The position numbers and the translations under genes were made by a program. Positions 36,234-46,417 of a DNA stretch of 64,000 bases are shown here, in pieces (the first letter of the stretch is position 1; each line of letters opens with the position of its first letter). This DNA is from Candidatus Fluviicola riflensis (GTDB taxonomy: Bacteria; Bacteroidota; Bacteroidia; Flavobacteriales_D; Crocinitomicaceae), in contig CP022585.1 of NCBI GenBank assembly GCA_002243285.1, forward strand, positions 186,001-250,000, read 5' to 3'. Below the pieces are notes generated by a model that was given only the letters and a program-made list of their open reading frames with translations, had not been told where the DNA came from and searched no databases.

Positions 36234-36782
36234 ATGAGCATAAAGATAACAAACGGAAATGCAGCCGATGAGGTAGCACCGCAGTTCAGCGCCGAACGGA
36301 TGGTTGAGGTACAGCGTATCATCAATCAATATCCTGAAGGCAAACACAAAAGTGCGTTGATGCGCATTCTGCACATGGCCGAAGAAGATTTTGGCGGATG
36401 GTTGAGCGTGCCTACGATGAATTACGTAGCCGGGATTCTCAATATTCAGCCGATCGAAGTATATGAGGTAGCCACGTTTTACACAATGTTCAACATTGAA
36501 AAACCGGGCAAAGTGGTATTGGAAGTTTGCCGTACCGGGCCTTGCATGCTGGTTGGAAGCGACAACATTATTGATCACCTCAAGCAAAAACTGGGCGTGG
36601 AAGTTGGCGGAACTTCGGCTGACGGTATGTTTACGTTGAAAACAGCAGAGTGCCTTGGCGCATGCGGTTACGGACCGATGTTGCAGTGTGGAAAACACTA
36701 CCACGAGCATTTGACGATTGAGAAAGTCGACGCATTACTGGAAACTTTCCGGAAAGAACATTCAACTTCATCGAACAACTAA
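36234..36782 (+). CDS. nuoE: NADH-quinone oxidoreductase subunit E
   Basis: From the ATG just after the nuoD stop (36234) the protein has 182 residues; a start at 36210 would overlap nuoD. It has the thioredoxin-like 24-kDa fold with the N1a [2Fe-2S] ligands in CRTGPCMLVG and CLGACGYGPMLQ. It works beside NuoF in the NADH-oxidising tip. Confidence 0.95.
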   Translation: MSIKITNGNAADEVAPQFSAERMVEVQRIINQYPEGKHKSALMRILHMAEEDFGGWLSVPTMNYVAGILNIQPIEVYEVATFYTMFNIEKPGKVVLEVCRTGPCMLVGSDNIIDHLKQKLGVEVGGTSADGMFTLKTAECLGACGYGPMLQCGKHYHEHLTIEKVDALLETFRKEHSTSSNN

Positions 36783-36784
36783 AG

Positions 36785-38128
36785 ATGGGAAGAAAGCTGT
36801 TATTGGAACACATTGATGTTCCTGGAATTGAAACTTACGAGGTATATCGCAAAACAGGTGGTTACCGATCTGTGGAAAAGGCATTGAAAACCATGTCGCC
36901 GCAAAATGTAGTCGAAGAAGTACAAGCTTCAGGACTACGTGGACGTGGTGGCGCCGGTTTCCCAACAGGAATGAAATGGTCGTTCCTCGCAAAACCCGAA
37001 GGTGTGCCACGTTATTTGCTATGCAACGCTGACGAAAGTGAGCCGGGTACGTTCAAAGACCGTTACCTGATGGAGAAAATTCCTCACCTTTTGGTAGAAG
37101 GAATGATCACTTCCAGCTACGCACTTGGGTGTAACCAATCGTACATCTACATCCGTGGTGAATACATGTGGGTGTTGGAAATCTTGGAAAAAGCAATCGC
37201 CGAAGCTTACGCAAACGGCTGGTTGGGAAAAAATATTTTAGGTTCGGGTTACGACCTTGACCTTTCCGTCGCTCCGGGTGGTGGTGCCTACATTTGTGGT
37301 GAAGAAACGGCCCTGATCGAATCCTTGGAAGGTAAACGTGGAAACCCGCGTATCAAACCACCATTTCCGGCTGTAAAAGGTTTGTGGGGATGTCCGACAG
37401 TTGTAAACAATGTTGAAACCATTGCTGCGGTAGTTCCTATCATAAATGATGGCGGCGCGGAATATGCCAAAATCGGGATCGGGAAAAGTACGGGAACCAA
37501 ACTCATCTCCGCTTGCGGAAACCTGGTAAAACCGGGCGTTTATGAACTGGATTTAGGTGTTTCGGTTGAAGAATTTATCTACTCCGACGAATGGTGCGGT
37601 GGTATTGCCAATGGCAAGAAACTGAAAGCTTGCGTTCCGGGCGGTTCTTCCGTTCCTATTTTACCTGCCAACCTGGTTTGTAAAACAGCCGAAGGAACTG
37701 ATCGTTTGATGACCTACGAAAGTTTGGCCGAAGGCGGTTTCGCATCGGGTTCCATGCTGGGATCAGGTGGTTTTATCGTATTCGACGAAGATCAGTGTAT
37801 TGTTCGCAACACCTGGAATTTTGCCCGTTTCTACGCTCACGAATCGTGCGGTCAATGTTCACCTTGCCGTGAAGGTACAGGCTGGATGGAAAAAGTACTG
37901 CACCGTTTGGAATACGGCCATGGTAACCTGCGCGACATCGATTTATTAGCAGAAATCAATAAGAAAATAGAAGGAAATACCATTTGTCCGTTGGGTGATG
38001 CAGCAGCATGGCCGGTAGCAGCGGCAATCCGTCATTTCCGTGAAGAATTTGAATGGCACGTGACCAATCCCGACGAAGCGCAAAAACGCAACTTCGGTAT
38101 TGCATCGGCTCATGTACCTTTAGTATAA
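36785..38128 (+). CDS. nuoF: NADH-quinone oxidoreductase subunit F
   Basis: The 447-residue catalytic subunit binds NADH and FMN through GLRGRGGAGFPTGMKW and GGGAYICGEETALIESLEGK, and holds the N3 [4Fe-4S] cluster in ESCGQCSPCREGTGW with a fourth cysteine in GNTICPLGD. It oxidises NADH and passes electrons to the iron-sulfur chain. Confidence 0.97.
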   Translation: MGRKLLLEHIDVPGIETYEVYRKTGGYRSVEKALKTMSPQNVVEEVQASGLRGRGGAGFPTGMKWSFLAKPEGVPRYLLCNADESEPGTFKDRYLMEKIPHLLVEGMITSSYALGCNQSYIYIRGEYMWVLEILEKAIAEAYANGWLGKNILGSGYDLDLSVAPGGGAYICGEETALIESLEGKRGNPRIKPPFPAVKGLWGCPTVVNNVETIAAVVPIINDGGAEYAKIGIGKSTGTKLISACGNLVKPGVYELDLGVSVEEFIYSDEWCGGIANGKKLKACVPGGSSVPILPANLVCKTAEGTDRLMTYESLAEGGFASGSMLGSGGFIVFDEDQCIVRNTWNFARFYAHESCGQCSPCREGTGWMEKVLHRLEYGHGNLRDIDLLAEINKKIEGNTICPLGDAAAWPVAAAIRHFREEFEWHVTNPDEAQKRNFGIASAHVPLV

Positions 38129-38142
38129 GTAAACCATTTGTT

Positions 38143-39117
38143 ATGGTAAAAGTTATCGTTGACGATATTGAAGTAGAAGTAGAACCGGGAACAACCATTC
38201 TCAATGCCGCACGTAAGATCGGTGGTGATGTGGTTCCTCCTGCGATGTGTTATTATAGCAAGCTGGAAGGCAGCGGTGGAAAATGCCGTACCTGTCTGGT
38301 GGAAGTAGCCGCAGGTTCGACAGCCGATCCGCGCCCGATGCCCAAATTGGTGGCTTCGTGTTCTACGCCCGTGCAAGACGGAATGGTGATCAAAAACAAG
38401 ACCAGCGAACGCGTGCATGAAAATCGCGGAGCCGTTACTGAGTTTTTGCTCATCAATCACCCGTTGGATTGCCCGATTTGCGACCAAGCCGGTGAATGTC
38501 ACCTGCAGGATCTTGGATTTGAGCATGGTAAAGCAGGAACACGTTACGAAGAAGAACGCCGTACCTACGATCCGATTGATATCGGTGACAAGATCAAGTT
38601 GCACATGAATCGTTGCATCTTGTGCTACCGTTGTGTATATGTGGCCAATCAATTGACCGATAAACGCGTTCACGGGATCATGCACAGAGGTGAACATGCC
38701 GAAATCAGCACCTACATCGAGCAGGCAATCGACAACGATTTCTCCGGAAACGTGATTGATGTGTGTCCGGTTGGAGCGTTGACTGACAAAACATTCCGCT
38801 TTAAAAGCCGCGTGTGGTTCCTGAAACCAATGAACGCTTCGTGTGAATGTACCAAATGTGCCGGAAAAGCGGTGGTTTGGATGTTCGGAAACGAAATCAT
38901 GCGTGTTACAGGCCGCAAAGACCAATATGGTGAAATTGAAGATATCGACGGGAAAACCGCATGGATCTGCAACGACTGCCGCTTCGAGAAAAAAGACGTC
39001 AGTCTGTGGAACATTGAAGGTCCGCGTGTAATTAACCGCCACTCGGTGATTTCACAAAATCAATACCTTCAAAACGATCCGAAACGAGATGCTAAGAAAC
39101 TAACGGGAACGAAATAA
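38143..39117 (+). CDS. nuoG: NADH-quinone oxidoreductase subunit G, short form
   Basis: Starting at MVKVIVDDIEVEVEPG (38143), the protein has 324 residues. It keeps the N-terminal electron-transfer part: N1b ligands in MCYYSKLEG and KCRTCLVE, the His-Cys N5 site HPLDCPICDQAGECHLQ, N4 ligands CILCYRC and DVCPVGALT, and a further cysteine group CECTKC...CNDC like the start of the molybdopterin-type domain. The large C-terminal domain of usual NuoG (700-900 residues) is absent, and nuoH starts 2 bp later with no leftover sequence. This short form seems normal for flavobacterial complex I. Confidence 0.9.
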   Translation: MVKVIVDDIEVEVEPGTTILNAARKIGGDVVPPAMCYYSKLEGSGGKCRTCLVEVAAGSTADPRPMPKLVASCSTPVQDGMVIKNKTSERVHENRGAVTEFLLINHPLDCPICDQAGECHLQDLGFEHGKAGTRYEEERRTYDPIDIGDKIKLHMNRCILCYRCVYVANQLTDKRVHGIMHRGEHAEISTYIEQAIDNDFSGNVIDVCPVGALTDKTFRFKSRVWFLKPMNASCECTKCAGKAVVWMFGNEIMRVTGRKDQYGEIEDIDGKTAWICNDCRFEKKDVSLWNIEGPRVINRHSVISQNQYLQNDPKRDAKKLTGTK

Positions 39118-39118
39118 G

Positions 39119-40219
39119 ATGTTAGAGAAAATCATATTAATAGTCGCGTTGTTCAGTGTTACCTTGCTGATTGCAACGTATTTGACCCTCGCTGAACGTA
39201 AAGTAGCTGCTTGGTTGCAAGACCGCATCGGGCCTGACAGAGCAGGGCCGTGGGGACTTTTACAGCCATTGGCCGATGCCGGAAAAATGTTCTTTAAGGA
39301 AGATTTTATTCCAACCAACGCTGATAAATGGTTATTCATTATCGGGCCCGGAATCGCTATGTTTACCGCATTATTGACCGGATCGGTGATTCCATGGGGA
39401 CCTGATTTACAGGTATTCGGCGAAACAGTTGAATTACAGGTTGCTAATGTCGACGTCGGCATTTTGTTCATCATGGGAATCGTTTCCATCGGTGTATACG
39501 GCATCATGATCGGTGGCTGGGCTTCCAACAACAAATTTTCCTTATTTGGAGCTATTCGTGCGAGTTCGCAAATGATTTCCTACGAATTGGCAATGGGAAT
39601 CTCCATCATTACCATCGTGATGATGAGCGGAAGTTTGAACCTGCGCGATATCGTTGAAGACCAGCACGGATTTAACTGGTATGCGTGGAAACAACCGTTG
39701 TGCTTTGTGGTATTCTTCGTTTGCGCTATGGCCGAATGTAACCGTGCTCCGTTCGATTTACCGGAATGTGAATCGGAATTGATCGGTGGTTATCATACCG
39801 AATATGGTTCCATGAAACTCGGATTCTTCCTTTTTGCCGAATACATTAACATGTTTATTTCCTGTGCCGTGATTTCTGCCGTATTCTTTGGTGGTTACAA
39901 CTTCCCGGGTATGGATTATTTTTCAGGTAATACACTCGCTATTCTCGGAACATTGGTATTCTTCGGAAAAACCTTCCTCTTCATCTTTGTATTCATGTGG
40001 ATTCGCTGGACATTACCGCGTTTCCGTTACGATCAATTGATGCACCTTGGCTGGAAAAAACTGATTCCGATTGCATTGATAAACATGTTGGTGACAGGAA
40101 TCATCATCGCTGCCGTTTCAGGTTGGTTTAACGGTGAAAAACCGAAAACTGACGAGCCGATGAAGGTGAAAACAGAACAACCCGACAAACGATTGTCGAT
40201 GAACGCAAACACTCATTAG
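39119..40219 (+). CDS. nuoH: NADH-quinone oxidoreductase subunit H
   Basis: The 366-residue membrane subunit has about eight to nine helices. Family motifs are LAERKVAAWLQDRIGPDRAG, ICAMAECNRAPFDLPECESE (here CAMAECNRAPFDLPE) and YNFPGMDYFSG. It couples quinone reduction to the proton-pumping arm. A 25-residue charged C-terminal tail is extra to the usual core. Confidence 0.96.
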   Translation: MLEKIILIVALFSVTLLIATYLTLAERKVAAWLQDRIGPDRAGPWGLLQPLADAGKMFFKEDFIPTNADKWLFIIGPGIAMFTALLTGSVIPWGPDLQVFGETVELQVANVDVGILFIMGIVSIGVYGIMIGGWASNNKFSLFGAIRASSQMISYELAMGISIITIVMMSGSLNLRDIVEDQHGFNWYAWKQPLCFVVFFVCAMAECNRAPFDLPECESELIGGYHTEYGSMKLGFFLFAEYINMFISCAVISAVFFGGYNFPGMDYFSGNTLAILGTLVFFGKTFLFIFVFMWIRWTLPRFRYDQLMHLGWKKLIPIALINMLVTGIIIAAVSGWFNGEKPKTDEPMKVKTEQPDKRLSMNANTH

Positions 40220-40240
40220 AACAACACATTTCGAATAGAT

Positions 40241-40786
40241 ATGGAGAGTTTATCAAATCGCAAAAAAGTAGTTTCCGACAAGAAGATGACCTTCTGGGAA
40301 AGTATTTATTTGCCCGCCGTTTTGGGAGGAATGTGGATTACATTCAAACATTTGTTCCGAAAACACAATGTGACGAAGTATCCCGAAGAGACACGCGAGT
40401 TCGCTCCGGTTTACAGAGGTCAGCACGTATTGAAACGCGACGAAGAAGGTCGTGAAAACTGTACTGCCTGTGGATTGTGCGCTGTTGCCTGCCCGGCAGA
40501 AGCCATTACGATGGTAGCCGCCGAGCGCAAAAAAGGCGAAGAACATTTATACCGCGAAGAAAAATACGCTTCCACGTACGAGATCAATATGCTGCGCTGT
40601 ATCTTCTGCGGATTGTGCGAAGAAGCATGTCCGAAAGAAGCAATTTTCCTTACTGATCGTATCGTTCCGACCTATTTCGAGCGCGACAATTTCATCTATG
40701 GAAAAGATAAACTGGTGGAAAAAGTAGATGAGCGCATCGATATTTCCAAACGTCAATTAACCGGAAAACGCCCGAAAAACTCATGA
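40241..40786 (+). CDS. nuoI: NADH-quinone oxidoreductase subunit I
   Basis: The 181-residue ferredoxin-like subunit holds clusters N6a and N6b in two motifs, CTACGLCAVACPAEAI and CIFCGLCEEACPKEAI. These join the NuoG chain to N2. It overlaps nuoJ by 4 bp. Confidence 0.96.
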   Translation: MESLSNRKKVVSDKKMTFWESIYLPAVLGGMWITFKHLFRKHNVTKYPEETREFAPVYRGQHVLKRDEEGRENCTACGLCAVACPAEAITMVAAERKKGEEHLYREEKYASTYEINMLRCIFCGLCEEACPKEAIFLTDRIVPTYFERDNFIYGKDKLVEKVDERIDISKRQLTGKRPKNS

Positions 40787-41301
40787 GTACAGAATTAATC
40801 ATTGCAACTGTATTGGGAGGTTTAACGATCGGTTCGGCGCTGATGGTGGTTTTGAGCCATCATCCCGTAAGAAGCGTATTGTACCTCATTGTTACTTTCT
40901 TTCTCATTACAGCCAACTACGTATTAATGAATGCGCAGTTTATTGCTATCGTAAACATCATTGTTTATGCCGGAGCAATCATGGTATTATTCCTCTTTGT
41001 ATTAATGCTGCTCAACCTGAGTAAGGAAGATGAACCCCGGAGTTCGCTCTTTATGAAAGTGGCAGCCGCTATGGCCGCCGGAGTCTTGTTCCTGGTGTTG
41101 TTTGCCGCGCTGAAAGATGCAGCTATTGTTGCACCACAGCTGGCCGCACCTCACGATGAGTCGATGGGATTGGTGAAAAATCTCGGCCATTTACTCTTTA
41201 CGAAATACGTGCTTCCGTTCGAAATTTCTTCTATCCTGTTCATCGCAGCAATGGTAGGAGCAGTTCTTCTGGCGAAACGCGATAAACAAATTATAGAATA
41301 A
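40783..41301 (+). CDS. nuoJ: NADH-quinone oxidoreductase subunit J
   Basis: The 172-residue membrane subunit has five predicted helices and the conserved [18 protein letters not shown] segment containing the pi-bulge helix important for coupling. It starts at the ATGA overlap with nuoI. Confidence 0.95.
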   Translation: MSTELIIATVLGGLTIGSALMVVLSHHPVRSVLYLIVTFFLITANYVLMNAQFIAIVNIIVYAGAIMVLFLFVLMLLNLSKEDEPRSSLFMKVAAAMAAGVLFLVLFAALKDAAIVAPQLAAPHDESMGLVKNLGHLLFTKYVLPFEISSILFIAAMVGAVLLAKRDKQIIE

Positions 41302-41303
41302 CC

Positions 41304-41633
41304 ATGGTATTAGCTACGATTTTCGAATCCGGAGTAGGTATTAAATTCTACATGCTTTTGGCGACAGCGTTGTTTGTCATCGGGGCGTTTGGAGTTCTTT
41401 ACCGAAAAAATGCAATTATCCTGCTGATGTGCATCGAATTGATGCTGAACGCAGCGAATTTATTGCTGGTGGCCTTTTCAACCTATTTTGGAAAAGCCGA
41501 TGGACAGTTGTTTGTGTTTTTCATCATGGTGGTTGCGGCCGCTGAAGCCACGGTTGGTTTATCCATCCTGGTACTGGTTTTCCGCAATGCACGCTCGGTG
41601 GATATCCGTTTGTTTAACAAATTAAAAGATTAA
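41304..41633 (+). CDS. nuoK: NADH-quinone oxidoreductase subunit K
   Basis: The 109-residue, three-helix membrane subunit has the family motifs [15 protein letters not shown] (with the essential glutamate) and [13 protein letters not shown] (second glutamate), both in the proton path. Confidence 0.95.
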   Translation: MVLATIFESGVGIKFYMLLATALFVIGAFGVLYRKNAIILLMCIELMLNAANLLLVAFSTYFGKADGQLFVFFIMVVAAAEATVGLSILVLVFRNARSVDIRLFNKLKD

Positions 41634-41635
41634 GC

Positions 41636-43546
41636 ATGTCGGTAGCACAATTAGTTCCCCTGATTATTCTGCTTCCTTTAATTGGAGCATTGATCAACGG
41701 TACCGTAGGTAAAAACCTTCCAAAAGCAGTTGTCGGCGCTATCGCCACAGGTGTAATGGCCCTTTCGTTCGGATTGGCATTGATGGTTTTTTCGCAACTG
41801 GATAAAGCCGTTGAAATAGATTTATTCACCATGCTGAAGACGGAAACGTTTTCGCTGCATGCACGTTTATTAGCCGATAACCTTTCGGTGTGGATGACGC
41901 TGATCGTAACAGGAGTCGGTACGCTGATTCACCTGTTCTCGATGGGTTACATGAAACATGATGCCGGTTATTATAAGTTTTTTGTTTACCTCAACCTCTT
42001 CATCTTCGCGATGTTGATCCTCGTACTTGGAAGCAACTATTTCATGTTGTTCTTCGGTTGGGAAGGTGTGGGAATCTGCTCTTACTTGCTGATCGGTTTC
42101 TGGTACGGCGATTTCAAAAACACAGTAGCAGCGCGTAAAGCGTTCATCATGAATCGAATCGGCGATCTTGGATTGCTAATCGGTTTGTTCCTGTTGTTGT
42201 TCAACTTCGGAACACTCGAGTACAGCGAATTGTCAGCCGCCATTATCGGTAGTAAAGTCGATTTGAGCACAATCTTATGTGGAGTAACCCTTTGTCTATT
42301 CATCGGAGCTACCGGTAAATCGGCGCAGATTCCGTTGTTTACATGGCTTCCAGACGCAATGGCAGGACCAACTCCGGTTTCGGCATTGATCCACGCCGCA
42401 ACGATGGTAACTGCAGGTATTTTCCTCGTTGTACGTTCCAATTACATGTTCGAACTGGCACCGATGACGCAGGATATTATGCTTTACATCGGTTTGGCAA
42501 CTTCGATTGTAGCAGCGATCATTGCCATGCGTCAAAACGACATCAAAAAAGTGCTGGCTTATTCAACCGTTTCTCAATTGGGAATGTTGTTTGTGGCTTT
42601 GGGAATGGGCGCTTACACAGCCGCTATGTTCCACGTTACAACACACGCCTTCTTTAAAGCCTTGTTGTTCCTCGGTTCCGGAAGTGTAATCCACGCCATG
42701 TCAGATGAGCAGGATATTCGCCAAATGGGTGGTTTACGCAAGAAAATTCCGGTAACACATATTACGTTCTTAATCGGAACATTGGCGATCTCAGGATTCC
42801 CGCTGCTTTCGGGTTTTTATTCAAAAGACGAGATCATCGCACATGCATTCACACACGGAACCTGGTTATATGTTGCCTTGATGGCGAGTGCAGCTTTGAC
42901 AGCCGTTTATATGTTCCGGTTGTACTTTGTGACTTTCCACGGTTCGTTCCGCGGAACACATGACCAGGAACATCATTTACATGAAGGTCCTCCTTCAATG
43001 ACACTTCCGCTGATCATATTGGCAATTCTTTCCGTTTTCGGCGGAATTCTGAACCTACCGGGAGTTTGGCTGCACGACATGGCACATTGGATGTCACATC
43101 ATTTCGAACACAATGTTGCCGGATTGAACCTGATCAAACACACCGCTCCCGAAGGAAATATGGCCTTGATGCTGATGATCGCTGCTTCGGTAATGTCGCT
43201 GGTGATCCTGGTGGTTTGCTGGCTGGTTTACGGTAAGAAAAACAGCGTTCCGGTTGCCGATGCACAATTGAAAGGCTGGGAAAAATGGTCGGCGAATAAA
43301 TTGTACTTCGACGAGTTGTACAACTTCCTGTTCGTTCGTCCTACAGAATGGCTTTCCGAAAAAGGATCACATTACTTTGAAGGTATGTTTCTGCACCGCT
43401 CGGTTGTTGGCGTAGGTCAGTTGATCGGCAAATCAGGTGATCTGGTACGCAAATGGCAAACGGGTCGCACCGATAGCTACATTTTATGGATGGTCTTTGG
43501 ACTGATCGGTTTAGTTGTTTATTTCCTCATCTACAAATACTATTAA
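41636..43546 (+). CDS. nuoL: NADH-quinone oxidoreductase subunit L
   Basis: The 636-residue antiporter-like subunit at the far end of the membrane arm has some 15-16 helices. Conserved segments are FFGWEGVGICSYLLIGFWY, ATGKSAQIPLFTWLPDAMAG, TPVSALIHAATMVTAG and STVSQLGMLFVALG, with the proton-path lysines. The amphipathic lateral helix region at the C-terminus is present. Confidence 0.97.
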   Translation: MSVAQLVPLIILLPLIGALINGTVGKNLPKAVVGAIATGVMALSFGLALMVFSQLDKAVEIDLFTMLKTETFSLHARLLADNLSVWMTLIVTGVGTLIHLFSMGYMKHDAGYYKFFVYLNLFIFAMLILVLGSNYFMLFFGWEGVGICSYLLIGFWYGDFKNTVAARKAFIMNRIGDLGLLIGLFLLLFNFGTLEYSELSAAIIGSKVDLSTILCGVTLCLFIGATGKSAQIPLFTWLPDAMAGPTPVSALIHAATMVTAGIFLVVRSNYMFELAPMTQDIMLYIGLATSIVAAIIAMRQNDIKKVLAYSTVSQLGMLFVALGMGAYTAAMFHVTTHAFFKALLFLGSGSVIHAMSDEQDIRQMGGLRKKIPVTHITFLIGTLAISGFPLLSGFYSKDEIIAHAFTHGTWLYVALMASAALTAVYMFRLYFVTFHGSFRGTHDQEHHLHEGPPSMTLPLIILAILSVFGGILNLPGVWLHDMAHWMSHHFEHNVAGLNLIKHTAPEGNMALMLMIAASVMSLVILVVCWLVYGKKNSVPVADAQLKGWEKWSANKLYFDELYNFLFVRPTEWLSEKGSHYFEGMFLHRSVVGVGQLIGKSGDLVRKWQTGRTDSYILWMVFGLIGLVVYFLIYKYY

Positions 43547-43547
43547 G

Positions 43548-44993
43548 TTGGAACTGTTACTATTTATACTTCCGGTTTTCTTTGCGCTTTCCGTACTGGT
43601 GATGCCGCAGAGTTTTGTCCGCACTTATGGTTTGCTGGGCGGCCTCGCTACGTTGGTGCTCACAGTGGTGCTTATGGCAAACTTCGATCCTGCTGCGGGA
43701 ATGCACAGCTTTGTTTCACAGGAATGGATTCCGGCTTATGGCATCACGCTCAATTTCGGTTACGACGGCATTTCCCTGATGATGCTCTTGCTTACAACAG
43801 TGTTAGTACCGTTGATTTTGCTCAGTAATTTCGGACGCGAACTTTCGTCGAACAGATTGTTTACCAGTATGGTATTCCTGATGCAATTCGGTTTGATCGG
43901 TGTGTTTATTTCACTTGATGGAATTTGGTTCTACATCTTCTGGGAAATCACGCTTATCCCGATTTTCCTGATCGCTTACTGGTTCGGCGAACCTGAACGC
44001 AAAGCAGCTTTGATGAAATTCTTCATGTACACATTCTTCGGATCATTGTTCATGCTGGCTTCGTTGATCGGTTTAAAATCATTTGCCGCAAGTTTTGCCA
44101 TCGAAGATTTGAAAGCGGTTGAACTCGCTCCTGAAGTAGCGGTTTGGTTGCTGGGCGGATTCTTCCTGGCGTTCGCGATTAAAGTTCCGATTTTCCCATT
44201 CCATACCTGGCAGCCTTCAACGTATTCCAAAGCGCCAATGGCCGGAACCATGTTGTTATCGGGAATCATGCTGAAAATGGCCCTTTACGGAATGCTGCGC
44301 TGGATGTTGCCGTTGTTTCCCGAAGCATTGGACTGCGTAACATTACCGATTATTGTTTTAGGAACAATAGGAGTAGTGTACGGAGCAATTCTGGCGATCA
44401 AACAGGATGACATGAAACGCCTGTTTGCCTTCGCGTCGATCTCACACGTCGGGTTGATTGCTGCGGGAATCATGACTGCCGATAAGGATACAATTTCAGG
44501 TAGTGTACTTCAAATGATCAATCACGGTTTGGTCGCAGTGGGTTTATTCCTTGCTGCCGATGTGATTGAACGACGGTTGGGAACACGCAGTTTACGGGAG
44601 TTGGGCGGAATAGCCAAACAAGCACCGAAATTTGCGTTTTGGTTTGCTGCCTTGGCATTTGCTTCGGTTTCCGTACCGTTTACAAGCGGTTTTGTGGGCG
44701 AGTTTTTATTGTTGAAAGGATTGTTCTCGTTTGATTGGGTGATCGGTATTGTGGCAGGATCTACGTTGATTCTAGGTGCCGTTTATACTTTCCGTGCTTA
44801 CCAGTTGAGCATGTACGGACCGGTAAAAACAAGCGCTTTTACCGATTTATCAATAAGCGAACTGATCGTTTTTGCAGTGATCATCATCGCAGTTGTGTTC
44901 CTTGGTGTTTACCCGAAAGCTGTAATCGATTTCGTGGAACCAAGTGTTACCGACTTGTTAGCTAGTATTAAACAAACTCCTTTAGTGCCATAA
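43548..44993 (+). CDS. nuoM: NADH-quinone oxidoreductase subunit M
   Basis: The antiporter-like subunit has 481 residues if translation starts at the TTG one base after the nuoL stop, giving MELLLFILPVFFALS. The only earlier in-frame initiator (TTG 43515) would lie inside nuoL. Motifs include IFWEITLIPIFLIAYWFG, KVPIFPFHTWQPSTYSKAP and FASISHVGLIAAG, with the conserved glutamate and lysines of the proton channel. Confidence 0.95.
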   Translation: MELLLFILPVFFALSVLVMPQSFVRTYGLLGGLATLVLTVVLMANFDPAAGMHSFVSQEWIPAYGITLNFGYDGISLMMLLLTTVLVPLILLSNFGRELSSNRLFTSMVFLMQFGLIGVFISLDGIWFYIFWEITLIPIFLIAYWFGEPERKAALMKFFMYTFFGSLFMLASLIGLKSFAASFAIEDLKAVELAPEVAVWLLGGFFLAFAIKVPIFPFHTWQPSTYSKAPMAGTMLLSGIMLKMALYGMLRWMLPLFPEALDCVTLPIIVLGTIGVVYGAILAIKQDDMKRLFAFASISHVGLIAAGIMTADKDTISGSVLQMINHGLVAVGLFLAADVIERRLGTRSLRELGGIAKQAPKFAFWFAALAFASVSVPFTSGFVGEFLLLKGLFSFDWVIGIVAGSTLILGAVYTFRAYQLSMYGPVKTSAFTDLSISELIVFAVIIIAVVFLGVYPKAVIDFVEPSVTDLLASIKQTPLVP

Positions 44994-44994
44994 G

Positions 44995-46368
44995 ATGGAT
45001 GCATTAATAGTCATATTTGTAAGTGGATTGATTTCCATTTTTGCCGCTTTTGCGAAGAAACCTGTAGTGGTGCTTTTGGGTGCCAGTGGTGGTTTGATGC
45101 TGGCAATCGGTTTGATGATCAATCAGTTGGTTACAGGCCATTCTTGCGTGAATATCAGCTACGAAGGATTGAATTTCGATCCGATCTCGCTGATCTTTAG
45201 CCTTGCGTTGTCGGTGTTTACGTTATTGATCATTTCAGTGGGATACGAACGTTTTAAAGAAGAACCCGAGCATACAGGTGAATACATCGGTTTATTGGTG
45301 TTCTCGTTGTGCGGAGCGGTGATTATGACGGCTTTTACCGACATGTTCATGTTCTTCCTCGGATTGGAAATCCTTTCGATTCCGATCTACGTAATGGCCG
45401 GTAGCCGCAAGAGCGATGTACGTTCCAATGAAGCTTCCCTGAAGTATTTCCTCATGGGAGCATTTGCCACAGGTTTGCTATTGTTTGGAATTGCGTGGGT
45501 TTACGGAGCTACTGAAAGCTTTACTATTGAAGGAATCTCGGCTGCCGTTATGAACGGAGACGTTGCCGGCAACCCGATTTTATTGGTCGGAATCTTATTG
45601 ATCTTGAGCTCTTTTGTTTTTAAAGTTGGAGCTGCACCATTTCACTTCTGGAGTCCGGATGTGTACGACGGAGCGCCGCACGCCGTGACAGGTTTCATGG
45701 CTTCGGTCGTAAAAATGGCTGCTTTTGCTGCATTCCTGAAATTATTCTCTGGTTGTTTCGGCGGAAGCGATTTGCGCGATTTCTGGGCGCCTGCATTGGC
45801 TGTTCTGGCGGTAATCACCTTGTTTGTAGGTAACTTATCGGCGTTACGCCAGGTTCGCCTAAAACGACTGTTGGCTTTCTCGAGTATTACACACGTTGGT
45901 TACACGTTGTTGGTGATTGTGAGTAATAATGAAATGGCAACATTCGATCTGTGGTTTTACATGGCAGCTTACGGATTCTCTATCATCGCGATTATCACTG
46001 TTGGTTTGGTAGTGAATGACGCTGAAGATCGAATAGAAGCTTTGAAAGGTTTGGGGAAACGCAATCCGCTACTGGCAATTGTTGCGGTTGTTTCGATTCT
46101 TTCACTGGCCGGAATTCCGCCAACAGCCGGTTTCTTCGGTAAATACATGGTGTTTTCGCACGCGTGGAACGACTGGTGGTGGTTAGTGATTATCGCTTTG
46201 ATCAACTCAGCAATCAGTATTTACTATTACCTGCGCATGTTAGGCACGGTTGTTAGTGCGGAAGAAACGCCCGGAGAAAAGATTAAGGTAAGTCCGCTCA
46301 CTACAGCGGTATTATTGATCTGTTTGGCCGGAATGTTGGGATTGAGTGTTGTGCCAACATTCTTATGA
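44995..46368 (+). CDS. nuoN: NADH-quinone oxidoreductase subunit N
   Basis: The 457-residue antiporter-like subunit closes the operon. Typical stretches are FFLGLEILSIPIYVMAG, KVGAAPFHFWSPDVYDGAPH and AFSSITHVGYTLLV, then SLAGIPPTAGFFGKY. With it all 14 complex I subunits are present in the standard A-N order. Confidence 0.96.
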   Translation: MDALIVIFVSGLISIFAAFAKKPVVVLLGASGGLMLAIGLMINQLVTGHSCVNISYEGLNFDPISLIFSLALSVFTLLIISVGYERFKEEPEHTGEYIGLLVFSLCGAVIMTAFTDMFMFFLGLEILSIPIYVMAGSRKSDVRSNEASLKYFLMGAFATGLLLFGIAWVYGATESFTIEGISAAVMNGDVAGNPILLVGILLILSSFVFKVGAAPFHFWSPDVYDGAPHAVTGFMASVVKMAAFAAFLKLFSGCFGGSDLRDFWAPALAVLAVITLFVGNLSALRQVRLKRLLAFSSITHVGYTLLVIVSNNEMATFDLWFYMAAYGFSIIAIITVGLVVNDAEDRIEALKGLGKRNPLLAIVAVVSILSLAGIPPTAGFFGKYMVFSHAWNDWWWLVIIALINSAISIYYYLRMLGTVVSAEETPGEKIKVSPLTTAVLLICLAGMLGLSVVPTFL

Positions 46369-46417
46369 ACTAAGAGCAGCTTTACAACTCACTACTTATG
46401 AGAAAACCACTTCAAGA

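Noticed and set aside
38110-39042. A 310-codon open frame opposite nuoG.
   Set aside because: nuoG has clear cofactor motifs on the plus strand. The antisense frame follows from codon bias.
38143-39117. A frameshift or premature stop as the cause of the short NuoG.
   Set aside because: nuoH starts 2 bp after the stop, and no leftover NuoG sequence exists in any frame.
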